A model generated the notes under the pieces. The model worked only from the letters and a program-made list of their open reading frames with translations. It had not been told where the DNA came from and did no database searches. A stretch of DNA of 64,000 nucleotides from Tricholoma matsutake. Its lineage: Eukaryota > Basidiomycota > Agaricomycetes > Agaricales > Tricholomataceae. Position numbers and translations under genes: made by a program. Every line of letters begins with the position of its first letter. The stretch's first letter is position 1. The stretch lies in contig AP026550.1 of NCBI GenBank assembly GCA_026075535.2, forward strand, positions 8,866,001-8,930,000, in the 5' to 3' direction. Positions 1-10,127 of the stretch are shown here, piece by piece.

Positions 1-920
1 ATGAAGGGGGTAATTTTTATCCCTTGCAGGAAAACTGTGGATGCATTGGGAGTGGCCACCCTCTATCTAGACAATGTCTACAAATGATTCAGCCTCCCAG
101 ACAAGATCATCTCCGACAGAGATCCCAGATTTGCCTTGCAGCTCTTCCAGGAGCTAGGAAGACTGCTCAGAATCAAGCTGGCAATGAGCACAGCATACCA
201 CCCCCAGACCGATGGAGAGATGGAATGGGTGAATCAAGAAGTAGAAGTGTACCTGCAAATCTTCTGCTCGAACAACCAGGAGAATTAGAAGCACCTCCTC
301 CTGACTGCAGAGCTCATGCACAACCAGAGGACACACTCCATACAGAAGAACTCCCCATTCTACCTCATGATGGGCTATGAGCCCAAGGCAATCCCACTCC
401 CCTACCTGAAAACAAACATCCCAGCCATAGAAAAGCAAATCATCAAACTACAATGGGCCTGAGACAAAGCAAAGGCAACACACAAGTTAGCCAGACAGAT
501 GATGGCAGAAAGGATGACAAGACACTTCACCCCATTCAAAGAAGGAGACAGAGTGTGGCTAGAAGCAAAGAACCTCAAGACGACACATGCAATGAGGAAG
601 CTTGCACCAAAGAGAGAAGGACTGTTCACCATTGAGAAGGTCCTGAGCCCACTCTCCTACTGACTGAAGTTACCAGAACAATGGAAAATACACCCAGTAT
701 TCCACACAGCACTCCTTTCCCCATATAAAGAAACTGAGACACATGGACTGAACTTCCCAGAACCACTGCCTGATCTGATAGAAGGCAAATTGGAGTACAA
801 AGTGGAAGCAATCATCGGACATAAGAAGAAAGGAAGGACCATGCACTTCTTAGTGAAGTGGGTCGGATACCCGACCTCGGAGAACTCATGGGAGCCCGAG
901 GGAAACCTGAAACACACCGG
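1..920 (+). pseudogene. Ty3/gypsy integrase-chromodomain remnant (older element G0)
   Basis: The C-terminal half of a gypsy integrase, with several in-frame stops and frame changes. Visible pieces in order: a DDE-core segment with [11 protein letters not shown] near 200-230, an integrase tail (FKEGDRVWLEAKNL near 540), an HPVFHTALLSPY motif near 695, and a chromodomain (FLVKWVGYPTSENSWEPEGN, 847-905). The reading frame breaks off at 920, where the E1 LTR begins. It resumes at 6966, so E1 inserted into the last part of this chromodomain. No intact protein can be made. Confidence 0.85.
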
Positions 921-1345
921 TATAAGGGCAACCTAAGCCTCTAGCAAAGGGAAATCCGAAGTTAAAATTATACTACATAGTACAGGGATTGGGGACACAC
1001 CTAGCAAAGGGAAATCCGAAGAGAAAACTGTAAGGATCCCTTTGCCGATGCCAAGTATATGTGAAGATGACAAAAATCAAATAATAACCTAAAAATAGAA
1101 AAGGTGGAGATATGCAGATCAAGGCCACCAAATGACATCATACCAAGGGGTAGGTGTCGGAAGGGGTGCTCCACCTCTAAATATAAAAGTGTCAACATGT
1201 ACAAACATGATAGAAAGGGAAAATTAGTAATAAAATCTGGAAAAATCATAGAAAATGAAGAATAGAAGGAAATGAAGTGAGGAAAAATATAGAACGAACA
1301 TAAAAAATAGGAGAAACACACAGGGCACCCCCTAGTCCCCTTACA
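921..1345 (-). repeat. 3' LTR of E1
   Basis: 425 bp direct repeat of 6541-6965 with scattered substitutions. On the minus strand it starts TGTAAGGGGACTAGGGGG and ends GGTTGCCCTTATA. A CATATAC TATA-like box lies about 28 nt upstream of the predicted transcript start (ACAGTTTTCT in this copy, one change from AGAGTTTTCT). Confidence 0.92.
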
Positions 1346-1360
1346 TCACCCCCTCTCTAA
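1346..1360 (-). promoter_or_regulatory. Polypurine tract of E1
   Basis: On the minus strand TTAGAGAGGGGGTGA directly precedes the 3' LTR. Its position and purine content fit the plus-strand primer site of an LTR retrotransposon. Confidence 0.65.
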
Positions 1361-1380
1361 GATGCATCGCCCCGATGCAT

Positions 1381-2781
1381 TCAAAATCGCATACGACCAA
1401 AGTCCATGACTTGAATGCGATGCGGTGCAGCAGTGTGCTGTCGGTGGAATTCCTTGAGTAACCGAGGGGCTTTCACGTCAGACTCTTCGACCCATGAGTT
1501 CTCCTCATACCCATAACCCTTCCAATCCACCAAATACTGGAGTTTTCCTCGATGCAAACGGCTGTCCAAGATTAACTTGACTTTGTATTGGGGTTCTCCC
1601 TCAATCACTGTAGGCAGTGGTGGTGGGTGTGAATGGCATCCTGGGAATGGATCTGGGGGAGCTGGAAGCAGTTTGACGACATGGAAGACTGGGTGGAGTC
1701 TGGACATGGAGGCTGGGAGGCATAGACGATAGGCATGCATTCCAACACACTTGACAATGGGGAAAGGTCCCAAGAAGCGATGAGCAAGTTTCTTGGATGG
1801 ACATGTAGTGGAGATGTCACTGGAGTCAAGATAAACTTGATCACCAACCTTGTACTGAGGGGTCAGAGAATGGTGTTGGTTGTAAAAGTGCACCATGTCG
1901 TCCTTTGCCTTTGCTAAGGCTGCCCTTGCCTCCTCTAAGCTATCCTGCATGCGTTCTGTGAACTCATTCACCATCTCGATGTGTGAGGGAGTTTGGTGAG
2001 GTTCAAATCCCATGAGTGGATGTTGTCCAGTGTCTAAGAGGAAAGGGGTCTGTTGAGTGGAGGCATGGACATGGTTGTTGTATCTGAACTCAGCCAATGG
2101 GAGAAGATCGTCCCAATCATCCTGGCATTCATTGACAAAGATGCAGATGTACTGCTCCAGTTCCTGGTTGACTTGCTCAGTCTGGCCATCAGTTTGTGGG
2201 TGATAAGCAGTCGAAGCAAGGAGTTTGATCCCCAGGAGTCGGTACAGCTCACAAGTGAACTCTGCCATGAACTGAGGGCCACAATCAGAGAGGAAAGCGC
2301 CAGGAAGTCCATGTAATTTCCACACATGGTGGAGGTAGAGTTGGGCAGCGCCCAGGGCACTGACAGTGGTGTGAGTGGGAATGAAGTGAGCACATTTTCC
2401 CACTGAATCAACTGTGCACATCACTGCATCAAACCCATTTGACTCTGGTAACTCCACCACAAAGTCGACGCTGACAACATCCCAATGACTCTCTGGAACA
2501 GGAAGAGGGTGTAGCTTGCCAATGGGTTTGCGATGAGGAACCTTGGTGCGTAAGCAAAGGTCACAAGTATGACAATACTGACCAATGAGGCATGACATTT
2601 GTGGCCACCAATAATTCCGTGAGGTGAGCTCCAAGGTCTTCCAGCGTCCAGGATGACCAGCAATCTGTGAGTCATGGTGTTGGGATATGATACGCCAGCG
2701 AAGGTCTGGGTCATTGGGAACGTAGATGCGGTCCCTGAAATACAACAAGTCCTCTTTTTCAGCCCACTCTGCCGCATGCAA
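1381..2781 (-). CDS. E1 integrase with C-terminal chromodomain (466-residue open frame)
   Basis: Catalyses strand transfer of the element cDNA; the chromodomain is thought to guide insertion to marked chromatin in this clade. Visible in order: an HHCC zinc domain (HHDSQIAGH, then CHTCDLC), the DDE core ([35 protein letters not shown]), an integrase tail with YKVGDQVYLDS, the HPVFHVVKLLP motif, and a chromodomain (KLQYLVDWKGYGYEENSW). The open frame is unbroken for 466 residues, which makes it the best preserved part of E1. It was originally part of a longer Pol polyprotein, so the ATG at 2781 is only the first Met after an upstream break, not a real start. Confidence 0.9.
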   Translation of the reverse strand: MHAAEWAEKEDLLYFRDRIYVPNDPDLRWRIISQHHDSQIAGHPGRWKTLELTSRNYWWPQMSCLIGQYCHTCDLCLRTKVPHRKPIGKLHPLPVPESHWDVVSVDFVVELPESNGFDAVMCTVDSVGKCAHFIPTHTTVSALGAAQLYLHHVWKLHGLPGAFLSDCGPQFMAEFTCELYRLLGIKLLASTAYHPQTDGQTEQVNQELEQYICIFVNECQDDWDDLLPLAEFRYNNHVHASTQQTPFLLDTGQHPLMGFEPHQTPSHIEMVNEFTERMQDSLEEARAALAKAKDDMVHFYNQHHSLTPQYKVGDQVYLDSSDISTTCPSKKLAHRFLGPFPIVKCVGMHAYRLCLPASMSRLHPVFHVVKLLPAPPDPFPGCHSHPPPLPTVIEGEPQYKVKLILDSRLHRGKLQYLVDWKGYGYEENSWVEESDVKAPRLLKEFHRQHTAAPHRIQVMDFGRMRF

Positions 2782-2817
2782 GGAAAGGGTGGATCCCTTC
2801 CTCAGTTCCTTAACAGC

Positions 2818-4557
2818 TCAGGCAACAACATCCTCATGTAAACCACTATGGTTTGCACAACGAATGTCATGTAGGATGTCCCGCTCCTCACCCTGGGGTG
2901 CAATGCCTTCCAGTGCCTGAATGGTGAACAGGTCTGGCTGCAACAACACAATGTTTGGGTTGTCATCGCTGCCATCCCCATGGTCTGCACGTCGGGAGAG
3001 GGCATCGGTCTTCCCCATGCTGCGACCCGGATGGTGGTGCAAGGAGGAGTTGAATCTGGATAGATACAGGGACCAACGAGCTTGACGATGGTTCAATTTC
3101 TTGGCTGTCATAAAGTACTCAAGATTCTTGTGATCCGTCCAAATTTCCACCTTGTGTTGGGCACCCTCAAGGAAGTGTCACCACTCCTCAAGCGCACGCA
3201 TTATCGCCAACATCTCCTTGTCATGGATCTCATAATTTCGCTCTACAGCACTAAGGCTTTTGGAGTAGAACGCAACAGGATGCCACTTCTTGTCCTCCAG
3301 AGACTGCTGAGACAACACGGCGCCCATCACGAAGTCAGAACTGTCGGCTTCTACACAAAAAGGACACGAATCATCAGCAAAGGTAAGGATGGGAGCAGAA
3401 GTGACCATCTCTTTAAGCCTTTCAAATGCCTCCTGTTGTGCATTATCCCACCTCCACACCTCGTTTCCTGTCAAGTCGAACAGTGGTCATGCATGATGTG
3501 AGAAATCCTTGATAAAACACCGATAGAAATTGATGAAGCCCAGGAAAGACTGCACCTCTTTCTTGTTCGTGGGCATCAGCCAAGCTGTGACCCCATTCAC
3601 CTTGATAGGATCCATCTCCACTTGACCCTCCAAGATAATCAGGCCAAGGTACTCGATCTTGGTCTTCTCAAACTCACATTTGTCCTGACGAAGGTAGAGT
3701 TTGTACCGTCGAAGCCGTTCTAGGATGAGGCACGTGATGCGACAGTGCTCTTCAACCGTGCGAGTGAAGATGAGGATGTCATCAAGATAGATGCAGACAA
3801 CACCTTCGAGGATGAGGTTGTGGAAGATGTCGTTCATCATGGTCTGAAAGGTGGCAGGGCTATTAGTAAGGCCAAAGAACATGACAAGCGGTTCAAAAAG
3901 ACCATGATTGGTACGAAAGGCTGCCTTCCACTCATCTCCCTCCTTTATCCTCACATTATAGTAGCCCCAATGGACATCGAGCTTGGAGAAGTATCGGGCT
4001 CCATGGAGCTGGTTCACGAGTTCAGAGATGAGGGGTAGTGGGTAGTGATTTTTGACTGTGATGTTGTTGAGCCTTCTGTAGTCTTGAACCAGTCGAAGTG
4101 AGCCGTCCTTCTTCTTGACAAAGAAAAAGGGGGAGGCCATGGGTGACTTCGATGGTCGGATACGTCCAGAGGCCAGGTGCTCGTCAATGAACTGGTCAAG
4201 CTGTCGTTGTTCTTCAGGAGAGAGAGGATAGACCTTGCAGGATGAAGGGGTTGCACCAGGGGTGAGTTCAATCATGTGATCCCATGGCTTGCGTGCAGGA
4301 AGAGAGTCGAACGACTCCTTGGAGAACACGTCTTAAAACTCATGGAGATGAGGGAGTAAGGAATTAGTAGAGGATTTAGCAGCATTGTTTTTGTGGAAGG
4401 CCTCGGCGAGGCATTGGGATATGTTCGATGTAGCACACACCTTGTGCGATGAGTGAATTGCAGTGTAGAAGATCCGATCACCCTCCTCCACTTCCTCTGG
4501 GTCCTCATCATCATCATCTGAGTCCGGCATCAGATCAGGAACCCCTTCCAACTCCAC
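2818..4557 (-). pseudogene. E1 reverse transcriptase and RNase H, broken by stops
   Basis: RT copies element RNA into cDNA; RNase H removes the RNA. The RT block (3487-4329) contains [48 protein letters not shown] and the catalytic box CIYLDDILIF. RNase H follows with DSSDFVMGAVLSQ, NYEIHDKEMLAIMRALEEW and IWTDHKNLEYF. Breaks lie near 4329 (TAA in HEF-DVFS), near 3480, and near 3150-3178. The domains belong to one Pol polyprotein with the protease upstream and integrase downstream. Confidence 0.9.
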
Positions 4558-4599
4558 TTCAGGTATAGGCAGGGGTCCAGCACGACACTTCTGAGTATG

Positions 4600-5268
4600 T
4601 CATATCACGGCCTTCTGTCCACGATGTTCTTGCCTGGCTTCTGTGAAACAAGTCTGACAGTGGGATGGACATCGGCTCATGGTAACCTCCCCGGTATGCC
4701 AGTAAACCTCTGGGTTATGGTCTTGAAGCCATGGAAAGCCCAAAATCACCTTTTGCTTTCCTAATTGAGTGACAGCAAAAAGGGCACACTCACTATGATC
4801 TTTGTAACGGAGAACCAGGTCTACAACCTCTCGGATGGCACCAGCTTCATTTGGGGATCCATCCACATTATACACAGGTATCGGATGCAAGAGTGAGCGA
4901 GTATTTAGGCAATGTTGTTGTGCAAGATGGGCATCAATGAAGAGACCGGTCGCACCAGAGTCCAGGAGTGCAGAGACACTGAGTATCTGCCCAGTGTCAG
5001 TCGTCTGCAGTTCGATTGCTAGGTTCAAGGAATGTGCAGAGGGAGTGGATGCAACAATATACTTGCATGGTAGTTTACGCTCCCATGATTTAATTTTGGG
5101 GCGTGGAGCAGAAGGAGAGATGGGGAGAGCAGGTACATCTTCAGCCAACTTCGAAGGGTCAGAGAGGGGAGCAGTCACAGAAATGGATTCATTCTCTGGG
5201 GATTCAACTGACAAGACTTCAAAGTGGTTATGGACAGGCAGTGAGGGCATACAATTCACTTGCTGCAA
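4600..5268 (-). pseudogene. E1 retropepsin-like protease region
   Basis: Aspartic protease segment that would process Gag-Pol. The active-site motif ALLDSGATGLFIDAHLA is clear, followed by YNVDGSPNEAGAI and ILGFPWLQDHNPEVYW, the usual chromovirus order. It is 222 codons of open frame between the gag end and RT. The gag frame ends at 5256 and overlaps this frame by about 13 nt, so gag and pol probably lie in different frames. Confidence 0.85.
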
Positions 5269-6374
5269 ATAGGAAAATCCTGCTCCTCTACAACTTCCAA
5301 CTTGATCTCCTCTGCAACCTGATCCTTCACTTCCTCAACGTCTACAAGTGCCAACAAGTCTTGGAGGAGTTCATCTCGCCCTTTGGGGGTGAGCATGCGG
5401 ATATCCTGATGATGGGGACACGCTCCAGCCCTGTGTCCAGTTTCCCCACAACGGTAGCAGAGATCCAACCTACATGCATGGCTGCAGGCTGCATCAACAT
5501 CCATTGGTACTGGGACATTGATGGCTGGTGTGGGAGTTTGACAAACAGGAATGGGGTTAGGGTGGGGAAGGGTTCGATTGAAGGTGTAGGGCACATGGGT
5601 GGTAGTTGGAGCATGGAATGCAGTGTTAAACGCTGCATTTGTGAGTCGGTTCTCGTCACAGAGTGAAGCAGCTTCATACCAAGCAAAGATATCATCGTCT
5701 GCTGGGCGCCCTTCCAACATCTGTGCAATCTGGTCCTGAATTTCTTGGTTGAGGCCCCGTCGAAACTTCACCACCACTGGTAGCCCACTCCCATATCCTG
5801 CCATGTCCACCAAATCCTTGAACTCATCGATATAGTCATCCACGGATTGACGTGCCTGGTGGTAGGAGGATGACTCAAGTCGTGTCACTGCTCGGTGGCG
5901 TTCATTGAGGGGACAATAGTGGTGTACAAACTCAGCTCAAAAGTCACCCCAAGTGGAGAAAGGTAGAGAACCAAGTTCTTTAGTTTGATGCAGGATACGG
6001 TCCACATAGAGATAGGTGCGTTCAGATTTCATGTATGTGAAGGCCCAATAAATTTTTGCAGCCTCATCTACGAATTGATGCGACTGGAGACTGATGTATA
6101 ACTCACAGGAGTTAAGGAATGCATGTCCCTGCGCATGTGCACCATTAAATTCAGTGGGGGGGGACAGTTTGATCTGGGCGCACTTCTTAGTGGGTGCATT
6201 TGGCAGTACATCATTGTTGGGTGCGCTTGGAGTCGCCATGGGGGGAATATTGGTTGTAGGGTTAGTCTGGAGGGTCCTGATGAAGTTTTCGATCATAGAT
6301 TTAAGCAAATCGATTTGCGCGTGCATTCCGGAAATGTCGCTTTCAAGCGCATTGAAGCATTCTGATGCATCCAT
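5256..6374 (-). pseudogene. E1 Gag with CCHC zinc knuckle, one in-frame TGA
   Basis: Structural capsid and nucleocapsid protein. The N-terminal half (6374-5940) has a predicted amphipathic start (ALESDISGMHAQIDLLKSMI) and the capsid-like segment ENG/FNGAHAQGHAFLNSCELY with WAFTYMKSE. The C-terminal half ends in the knuckle CYRCGETGHRAGACPHH. A TGA at 5937 interrupts the frame after STWGDF. The same TGA occurs in E3 (near 46402), so the stop predates the split of the two copies or arose at a shared hotspot. Confidence 0.85.
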
Positions 6375-6528
6375 GTGGCTAGGGGGTGCATTTGGCGAAA
6401 ATGGCGGCGCAGTAAAGGCGAGACTATCTGGAACGGTGTGTAGGCAGTCTGTGGAGCTTTGGGAAGCGTCGTCCAGTCCGTACCTGCCTATCTTGGGCAG
6501 TGCATTCGCGATTTTCGGGCCTTAGGGG

Positions 6529-6538
6529 AGAGTTTTCT
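6529..6538 (-). promoter_or_regulatory. E1 primer-binding site, self-priming type
   Basis: On the minus strand AGAAAACTCT lies 2 nt inside the 5' LTR end. No tRNA-type TGG follows the LTR. Its complement AGAGTTTTCT is found in family LTRs about 28-32 nt after a TATA box, so the 5' end of the transcript could prime itself. Confidence 0.6.
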
Positions 6539-6540
6539 AC

Positions 6541-6965
6541 TATAAGGGCAACCTAAGCCTCTAGCAAAGGGAAATCCAAAGTTAAAATTATACTACATAG
6601 TACAGGGATTGGGGACACACCTAGCAAAGGGAAATCCAAAGAGAACACTCTAAGGATCCCTTTGCCGATGCACAGTATATGTGAAGACGACAAAAATCAA
6701 ATAATAACCTAAAAATAGAAAAGGCAGAGATAGGCAGATCAAGGCCGCCAAATGACATCATACCAAGGGGTAGGTGTTGGAAGGGGTGCTCCGCCTCTAA
6801 ATATGAAAGTGTCAACATGTACAAACATGATAGAAAGGGAAAATTAGTAATAAAATCCGGAAAAATCATAGAAAATGAAGAATAGAAGGAAATGAAGTGA
6901 GGAAAAATATAGAACAAACGTAAAAAATAGGAGAAACACACAGGGCACCCCCTAGTCTCCTTACA
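6541..6965 (-). repeat. 5' LTR of E1
   Basis: 425 bp repeat of 921-1345. TATA-like CATATAC on the minus strand lies upstream of AGAGTGTTCT (one change from the family's start motif). Differences from the 3' LTR are mostly transitions. Confidence 0.92.
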
Positions 6966-7362
6966 GCCAGAAGGATTCTGGGAGCATATAAATGACAGCT
7001 GTAGAAGTGAAACCATGCTCACAGGAGTCGAAGTCCTTGCCATTGTTGTTGGCATGATCCTGGCCATGGCCATGGCCCTGACCTTTGCATTCTGCCTTTA
7101 TGCCATCTTCCAACTGCACCCTGAACCCCCGATTACAGACATAGAATTCTCCATCCTACAACACACCACAGAAAACCCCTCTCTCAATGACACCGCTACC
7201 TCACTGACACCACTGCCTGAGGCAGCACAAACCAGAAGAACCAGATTGTGGTCCGAGTTCAGACATGAGCTATTCCTCTATTGCACCCCTCAACCCCAAC
7301 CCATTCACTTATCCAGACCACACCCAATCAGACCCTGGAGAAGGAATGAAGATATTATTTGA
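6966..7362 (+). CDS. Chromodomain tail of G0, then a small ORF with a membrane segment (7015-7362, 115 aa)
   Basis: The first 33 bases finish the chromodomain of the element at 1-920 (reads ARRILGAYK then stop). A separate 115-codon frame starts at 7015. It has a hydrophobic stretch at about residues 5-30 (VEVLAIVVGMILAMAMALTF), a Pro-rich middle and a basic tail. A homologous start (MLTGIDILPIIIGL) lies at 35711-35755, cut by an LTR, and there it follows zinc-knuckle gag debris instead. I do not recognise a family. The repeated association with gypsy debris suggests it belongs to the element. An envelope-like role is only a guess. Confidence 0.5.
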
Positions 7363-7393
7363 AGTCAGTGACTTCAAAGATAGAGAGAGGGTG

Positions 7394-7928
7394 ACACAAG
7401 AGGCAAAGCAATATTTTGCCTAAGAGAATATGTTGAGAATAATGAGAGAAAAAGACACTTTTTCACTAGGGAAAAATAAAAGGAACCATCATTAAAAATA
7501 TGTTATTTTCCCACACTTTTCTCCTTTTGGTTGTTGCTGAAAAATAACTAACCTGTTTCCAGGAGAAAAACCTGAGAAACCTAAGGAGAAAAGGGTTATT
7601 TCCCCATACATTCCCACTTTTTTCTCTATGAAAAAAATATCTAATCTGTTGCTAGGAGAAAATATTGTGAAAATCAGGAGAAAAAATGTTATTTTCACCA
7701 AAAATAGAGAAAATGTTGAACAAGACAGATATTTCCCCTCTATTTTCACCTGATTTTCTCTCAGGAATAGATGAGTTATTTTGTTGAGTAAGAACAAAGA
7801 GAAAAGTGTGGGAAAATGACACATTTTTACTGATGGTTCCTTTTATTTTTCCCAAGGAAAAAAGTGTCTTTTTCTCTTATTATTCTCAGCATATCCTCCA
7901 GGCTAACATATTGCTCTGCCTCTTGTGT
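7394..7928. mobile_element. 535 bp foldback element with terminal inverted repeats of about 130 bp
   Basis: The left arm (7394-7525, starts ACACAAGAGGC) and the right arm (7799-7928, ends GCCTCTTGTGT) are inverted copies of each other at high identity, including GGAACCATCAT and its complement. The AT-rich centre has further short inverted segments. No coding potential. I could not find a target duplication; the right flank runs straight into an LTR-like sequence. Confidence 0.75.
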
Positions 7929-8170
7929 AATGTTACGATTTCGTTATCAGAACCCGCAAGACTGGGCACTTTAATTTTTCCTTTCTGACCTGATGCGACT
8001 CCTGTCAATCGACACGCTGCGCCACAGCATTCTGTGATGTTGGACTCTCACGATTGACATGCTGCACCACAGCACGTCCTTGACATCGGATCCTTGACAT
8101 CGGATCCATGATGTTATGATTTGTTTACAGGAACCCGCAAGTATGGGCAGTTCATTTTTTTCTTATTCGA
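7929..8170. repeat. Pair of LTR-like direct repeats
   Basis: TGTTACGATTTCG followed by AGAACCCGCAAGACTGGGCA at 7931 recurs as TGTTATGATTTG followed by GGAACCCGCAAGTATGGGCA at 8113. A second short repeat sits inside (ATYGACAYGCTGCRCCACAGCA). The TGTTA starts suggest LTR 5' ends. The matching element body is not visible. Confidence 0.4.
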
Positions 8171-8468
8171 CTTGACTCTCTTCCGAGGGAAGACACCTTG
8201 ATGCATGGTGACTCCATGCACCCGAACCCACTCTCACACACACCATGGTACGACACCCCCTCTACACGAGGTCCATGACATTGGACGCCTCATGCAAGGC
8301 ATGAGGCCTGTCTTTCTATTGTTCTTTCTATTTATATTGGATAATGATCCTACGATCCGATTGGATGATAGACATCTTCAAACCATATATAAGCTGTAGT
8401 AATACTGTCTGTATTCCTTAGCTTGACCTAATTCAACCAATGGTCTTAGACTCAACCAGAACACTCGA

Positions 8469-8717
8469 CAACTAAGGAAGTCCCTTAGTTGTGATGCACT
8501 CGAACTCGACAGCTTAGGAAGCCCCTAGCTGTGATAACCCGAACTTGACAGTTGGAAAACCTCCAACTGTGATACACAAACCGATGGTCTACTCAGAAAG
8601 CCTCTGAGTACAGAAAGCCGTGACAACTTGAGGAAGTACCCAAGTGAAGGCAGGAAGCCCGATACACTAGGAAAGTCTCCTAGTGCGATACAAGACAGTT
8701 GGAAAGCCTCCAACTGT
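8469..8717. repeat. Hairpin array 1: seven short hairpins with an AAGYC-type loop
   Basis: Hairpins at 8469-8491, 8509-8532, 8548-8570, 8590-8610, 8626-8645, 8665-8685 and 8695-8717. Stems are 7-9 bp and different (CAACTAAGG, ACAGC-TAGG, AGTTGGA, ACTCAGA, ACTTG-GG, ACTAGGA, AGTTGGA), while the 5-nt loop stays close to AAGCC/AAGTC. Spacers are often GTGATACAC-like. The direction of transcription is unknown; the TATA box suggests plus. Confidence 0.75.
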
Positions 8718-8955
8718 AACACATGAAGCTGAGGCTGAGTTAAAGACCTATAGTCTTAACACATGACATCAGACACCTCATGCTAGGCATGAGGCTTATT
8801 GTTCTATTGTTCTCTCTATTATTACTTGACAAGGATCTCTCTTTCCAATTGATGATAGGTAGTCCTAGAACCGTATATAAACTGTAGTTATACTCTGTGT
8901 AGTACTCAGCTTGACCTAATTCAATCAATGGTCTTAGACTCAACCAGAACACTCA

Positions 8956-9164
8956 ACAGCCTAGGAAACCCCTAGCTGTGATAAACTCAAACTCGACAGT
9001 TGGAAAGCCTCCAACTGTGATACACGAACAAATGGTCTACTCAGAAAGCCTCTGAGTATGGATAACCATAACAACTTGAGGAAGTACCCAAGTGAAGGCC
9101 AGAGCCCGATACACTAGGAAAGCCTCCTAGTGTGATACTGATACAGTTGGAAAGCCTCCAACTG
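8956..9164. repeat. Hairpin array 2: six hairpins, the duplicate of array 1
   Basis: Hairpins at 8956-8979, 8996-9018, 9038-9058, 9074-9093, 9112-9132 and 9144-9164. They have the same order of stems as array 1 apart from the first, which is missing. The loop sequence AAGCC is kept in most. Base changes between the two arrays rarely break a stem. Confidence 0.75.
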
Positions 9165-9212
9165 CGACACACAAAGCCAAGGCTGAGTTGAGACCTATAG
9201 TCTTAACACCAT

Positions 9213-10125
9213 GCCTCCTTTCCTGTCAAGTCGAATAGTGGTCATGCATGATGTGAGAAATCCTTGATAAAATGCCAATAGAAATTGATGAAGCCCAGGA
9301 AAGACTGCACCTCTTTCTTGTTCATGGGCATCAGCCAACCTGTGACCCTGTTCACCTTGATAGGATCCATCTCCACCTGACCCTCCAGGATAATCAGGCT
9401 GAGGTACTCAATCTTGGTCTTCTCAAACTTGCACTTGTCCTGACAAAGGTAGAGTTTGTACCATCAAAGCCATTCTAGGATGAGTTGCATGATGTGACAG
9501 TGCTCTTCAACTATGCAAGTGAAGATGAGGATGTTGTTGAGATAGATATAAACAATGCCTTCGAGGATGAGGTCATGGAAGATGTCGTTCATCATGGTCT
9601 GAAAGGTGGCAAGACTATTAGTAAGGCCAAAGAACATGACAAGCAGTTCAAAAAGACCACAGTTGGTATGAAAGGCTGCCTTCCACTCATCTCCATCCTT
9701 TATCCTCACATTATTGTAGCCCCAATGGACGTCGAGCTTGGTGAAGTATCAGGCTCCATGGAGTTGGTTCACAAGTTCAGAGATGAGAGGTAATGGGTAG
9801 TGATTTTTGACTGTGATGTTGCTGTAGTCTTGAACCAGTCAAAGTGAGCCATCCTTCTTCTTGACAAAGAAAAAGGGAGAGGCCATGAGTGACTTTGATG
9901 GTTGAATATGTCCAGAGGCCAGGTGCTCATTGATGAACTGGTCAAGCTGTCACTGTTCTTCAGGAGAGAGAGGATAGACCATGCAGGATGAAGGGGTTGC
10001 ACCAGGGGTGAGTTCAATCACATGATCCCACAGCTTGCACACAGGGAGAGAGTTGAACGATTTCTTGGAGAACATGTCCCTGAACTCATGGAGTTGAGGA
10101 AGCAAGGAATCAGTAGAGGATTTAT
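9213..10125 (-). pseudogene. E1-family RT fragment
   Basis: A truncated copy of the RT portion of E1 (equivalent to about 3465-4370). The box reads YIYLNNILIF where active RT has YLDDILIF, so both catalytic Asp are Asn. Both changes are single G-to-A transitions on the coding strand. Also seen: YPLSPEEQ and [19 protein letters not shown] short deletion lies near 9820. The right end joins another retroelement near 10125 at the shared string AGCAGCAT. Confidence 0.85.
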
Positions 10126-10127
10126 AG

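Larger units (their letters stand above)
921..6965 (-). mobile_element. E1: nearly complete Ty3/gypsy chromovirus with two LTRs
   Basis: Minus-strand LTR retrotransposon of 6045 bp. Two 425 bp LTRs bound an internal region coding in order for gag with a zinc knuckle, protease, RT, RNase H, integrase and chromodomain. LTRs start TGTAAGG and end CCCTTATA. The flanks are ACCGG (916-920) and GCCAG (6966-6970). They match at 3 of 5 bases with two transitions, so I read them as a decayed 5-bp target duplication. Removing one copy restores the chromodomain of the host element. Several stops break gag-pol, so the copy is dead. E3 (42040-47941), the fragment at 9213-10125 and LTRs at 35756 and 63704 belong to the same family. 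Confidence 0.93.
8275..9210. repeat. Tandem duplication of a 450-490 bp LTR-like unit
   Basis: The unit starting CATGACATTGGACGCCTCATGC (8273) recurs from ACATGACATCAGACACCTCATGC (8761), and both end in GACCTATAGTCTTAACAC. Each carries a TATA-like box (ATATATAAGC near 8388, GTATATAAACTG near 8871) followed by GCTTGACCTAATTCAA and then an array of hairpins. The TATA box followed by a structured leader resembles U3-R of an LTR, but the terminal dinucleotides are not clear. Confidence 0.65.

Noticed and set aside
7015..7362. Envelope gene
   Set aside because: Only one hydrophobic segment, no signal-cleavage or fusion features; too little to call.
7492..7855. Phe/Ser-rich ORFs
   Set aside because: They lie in the AT-rich foldback element.
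8469..9164. CRISPR-like array
   Set aside because: The spacing is irregular, the repeated part is a loop and the stems vary; the setting is eukaryotic.
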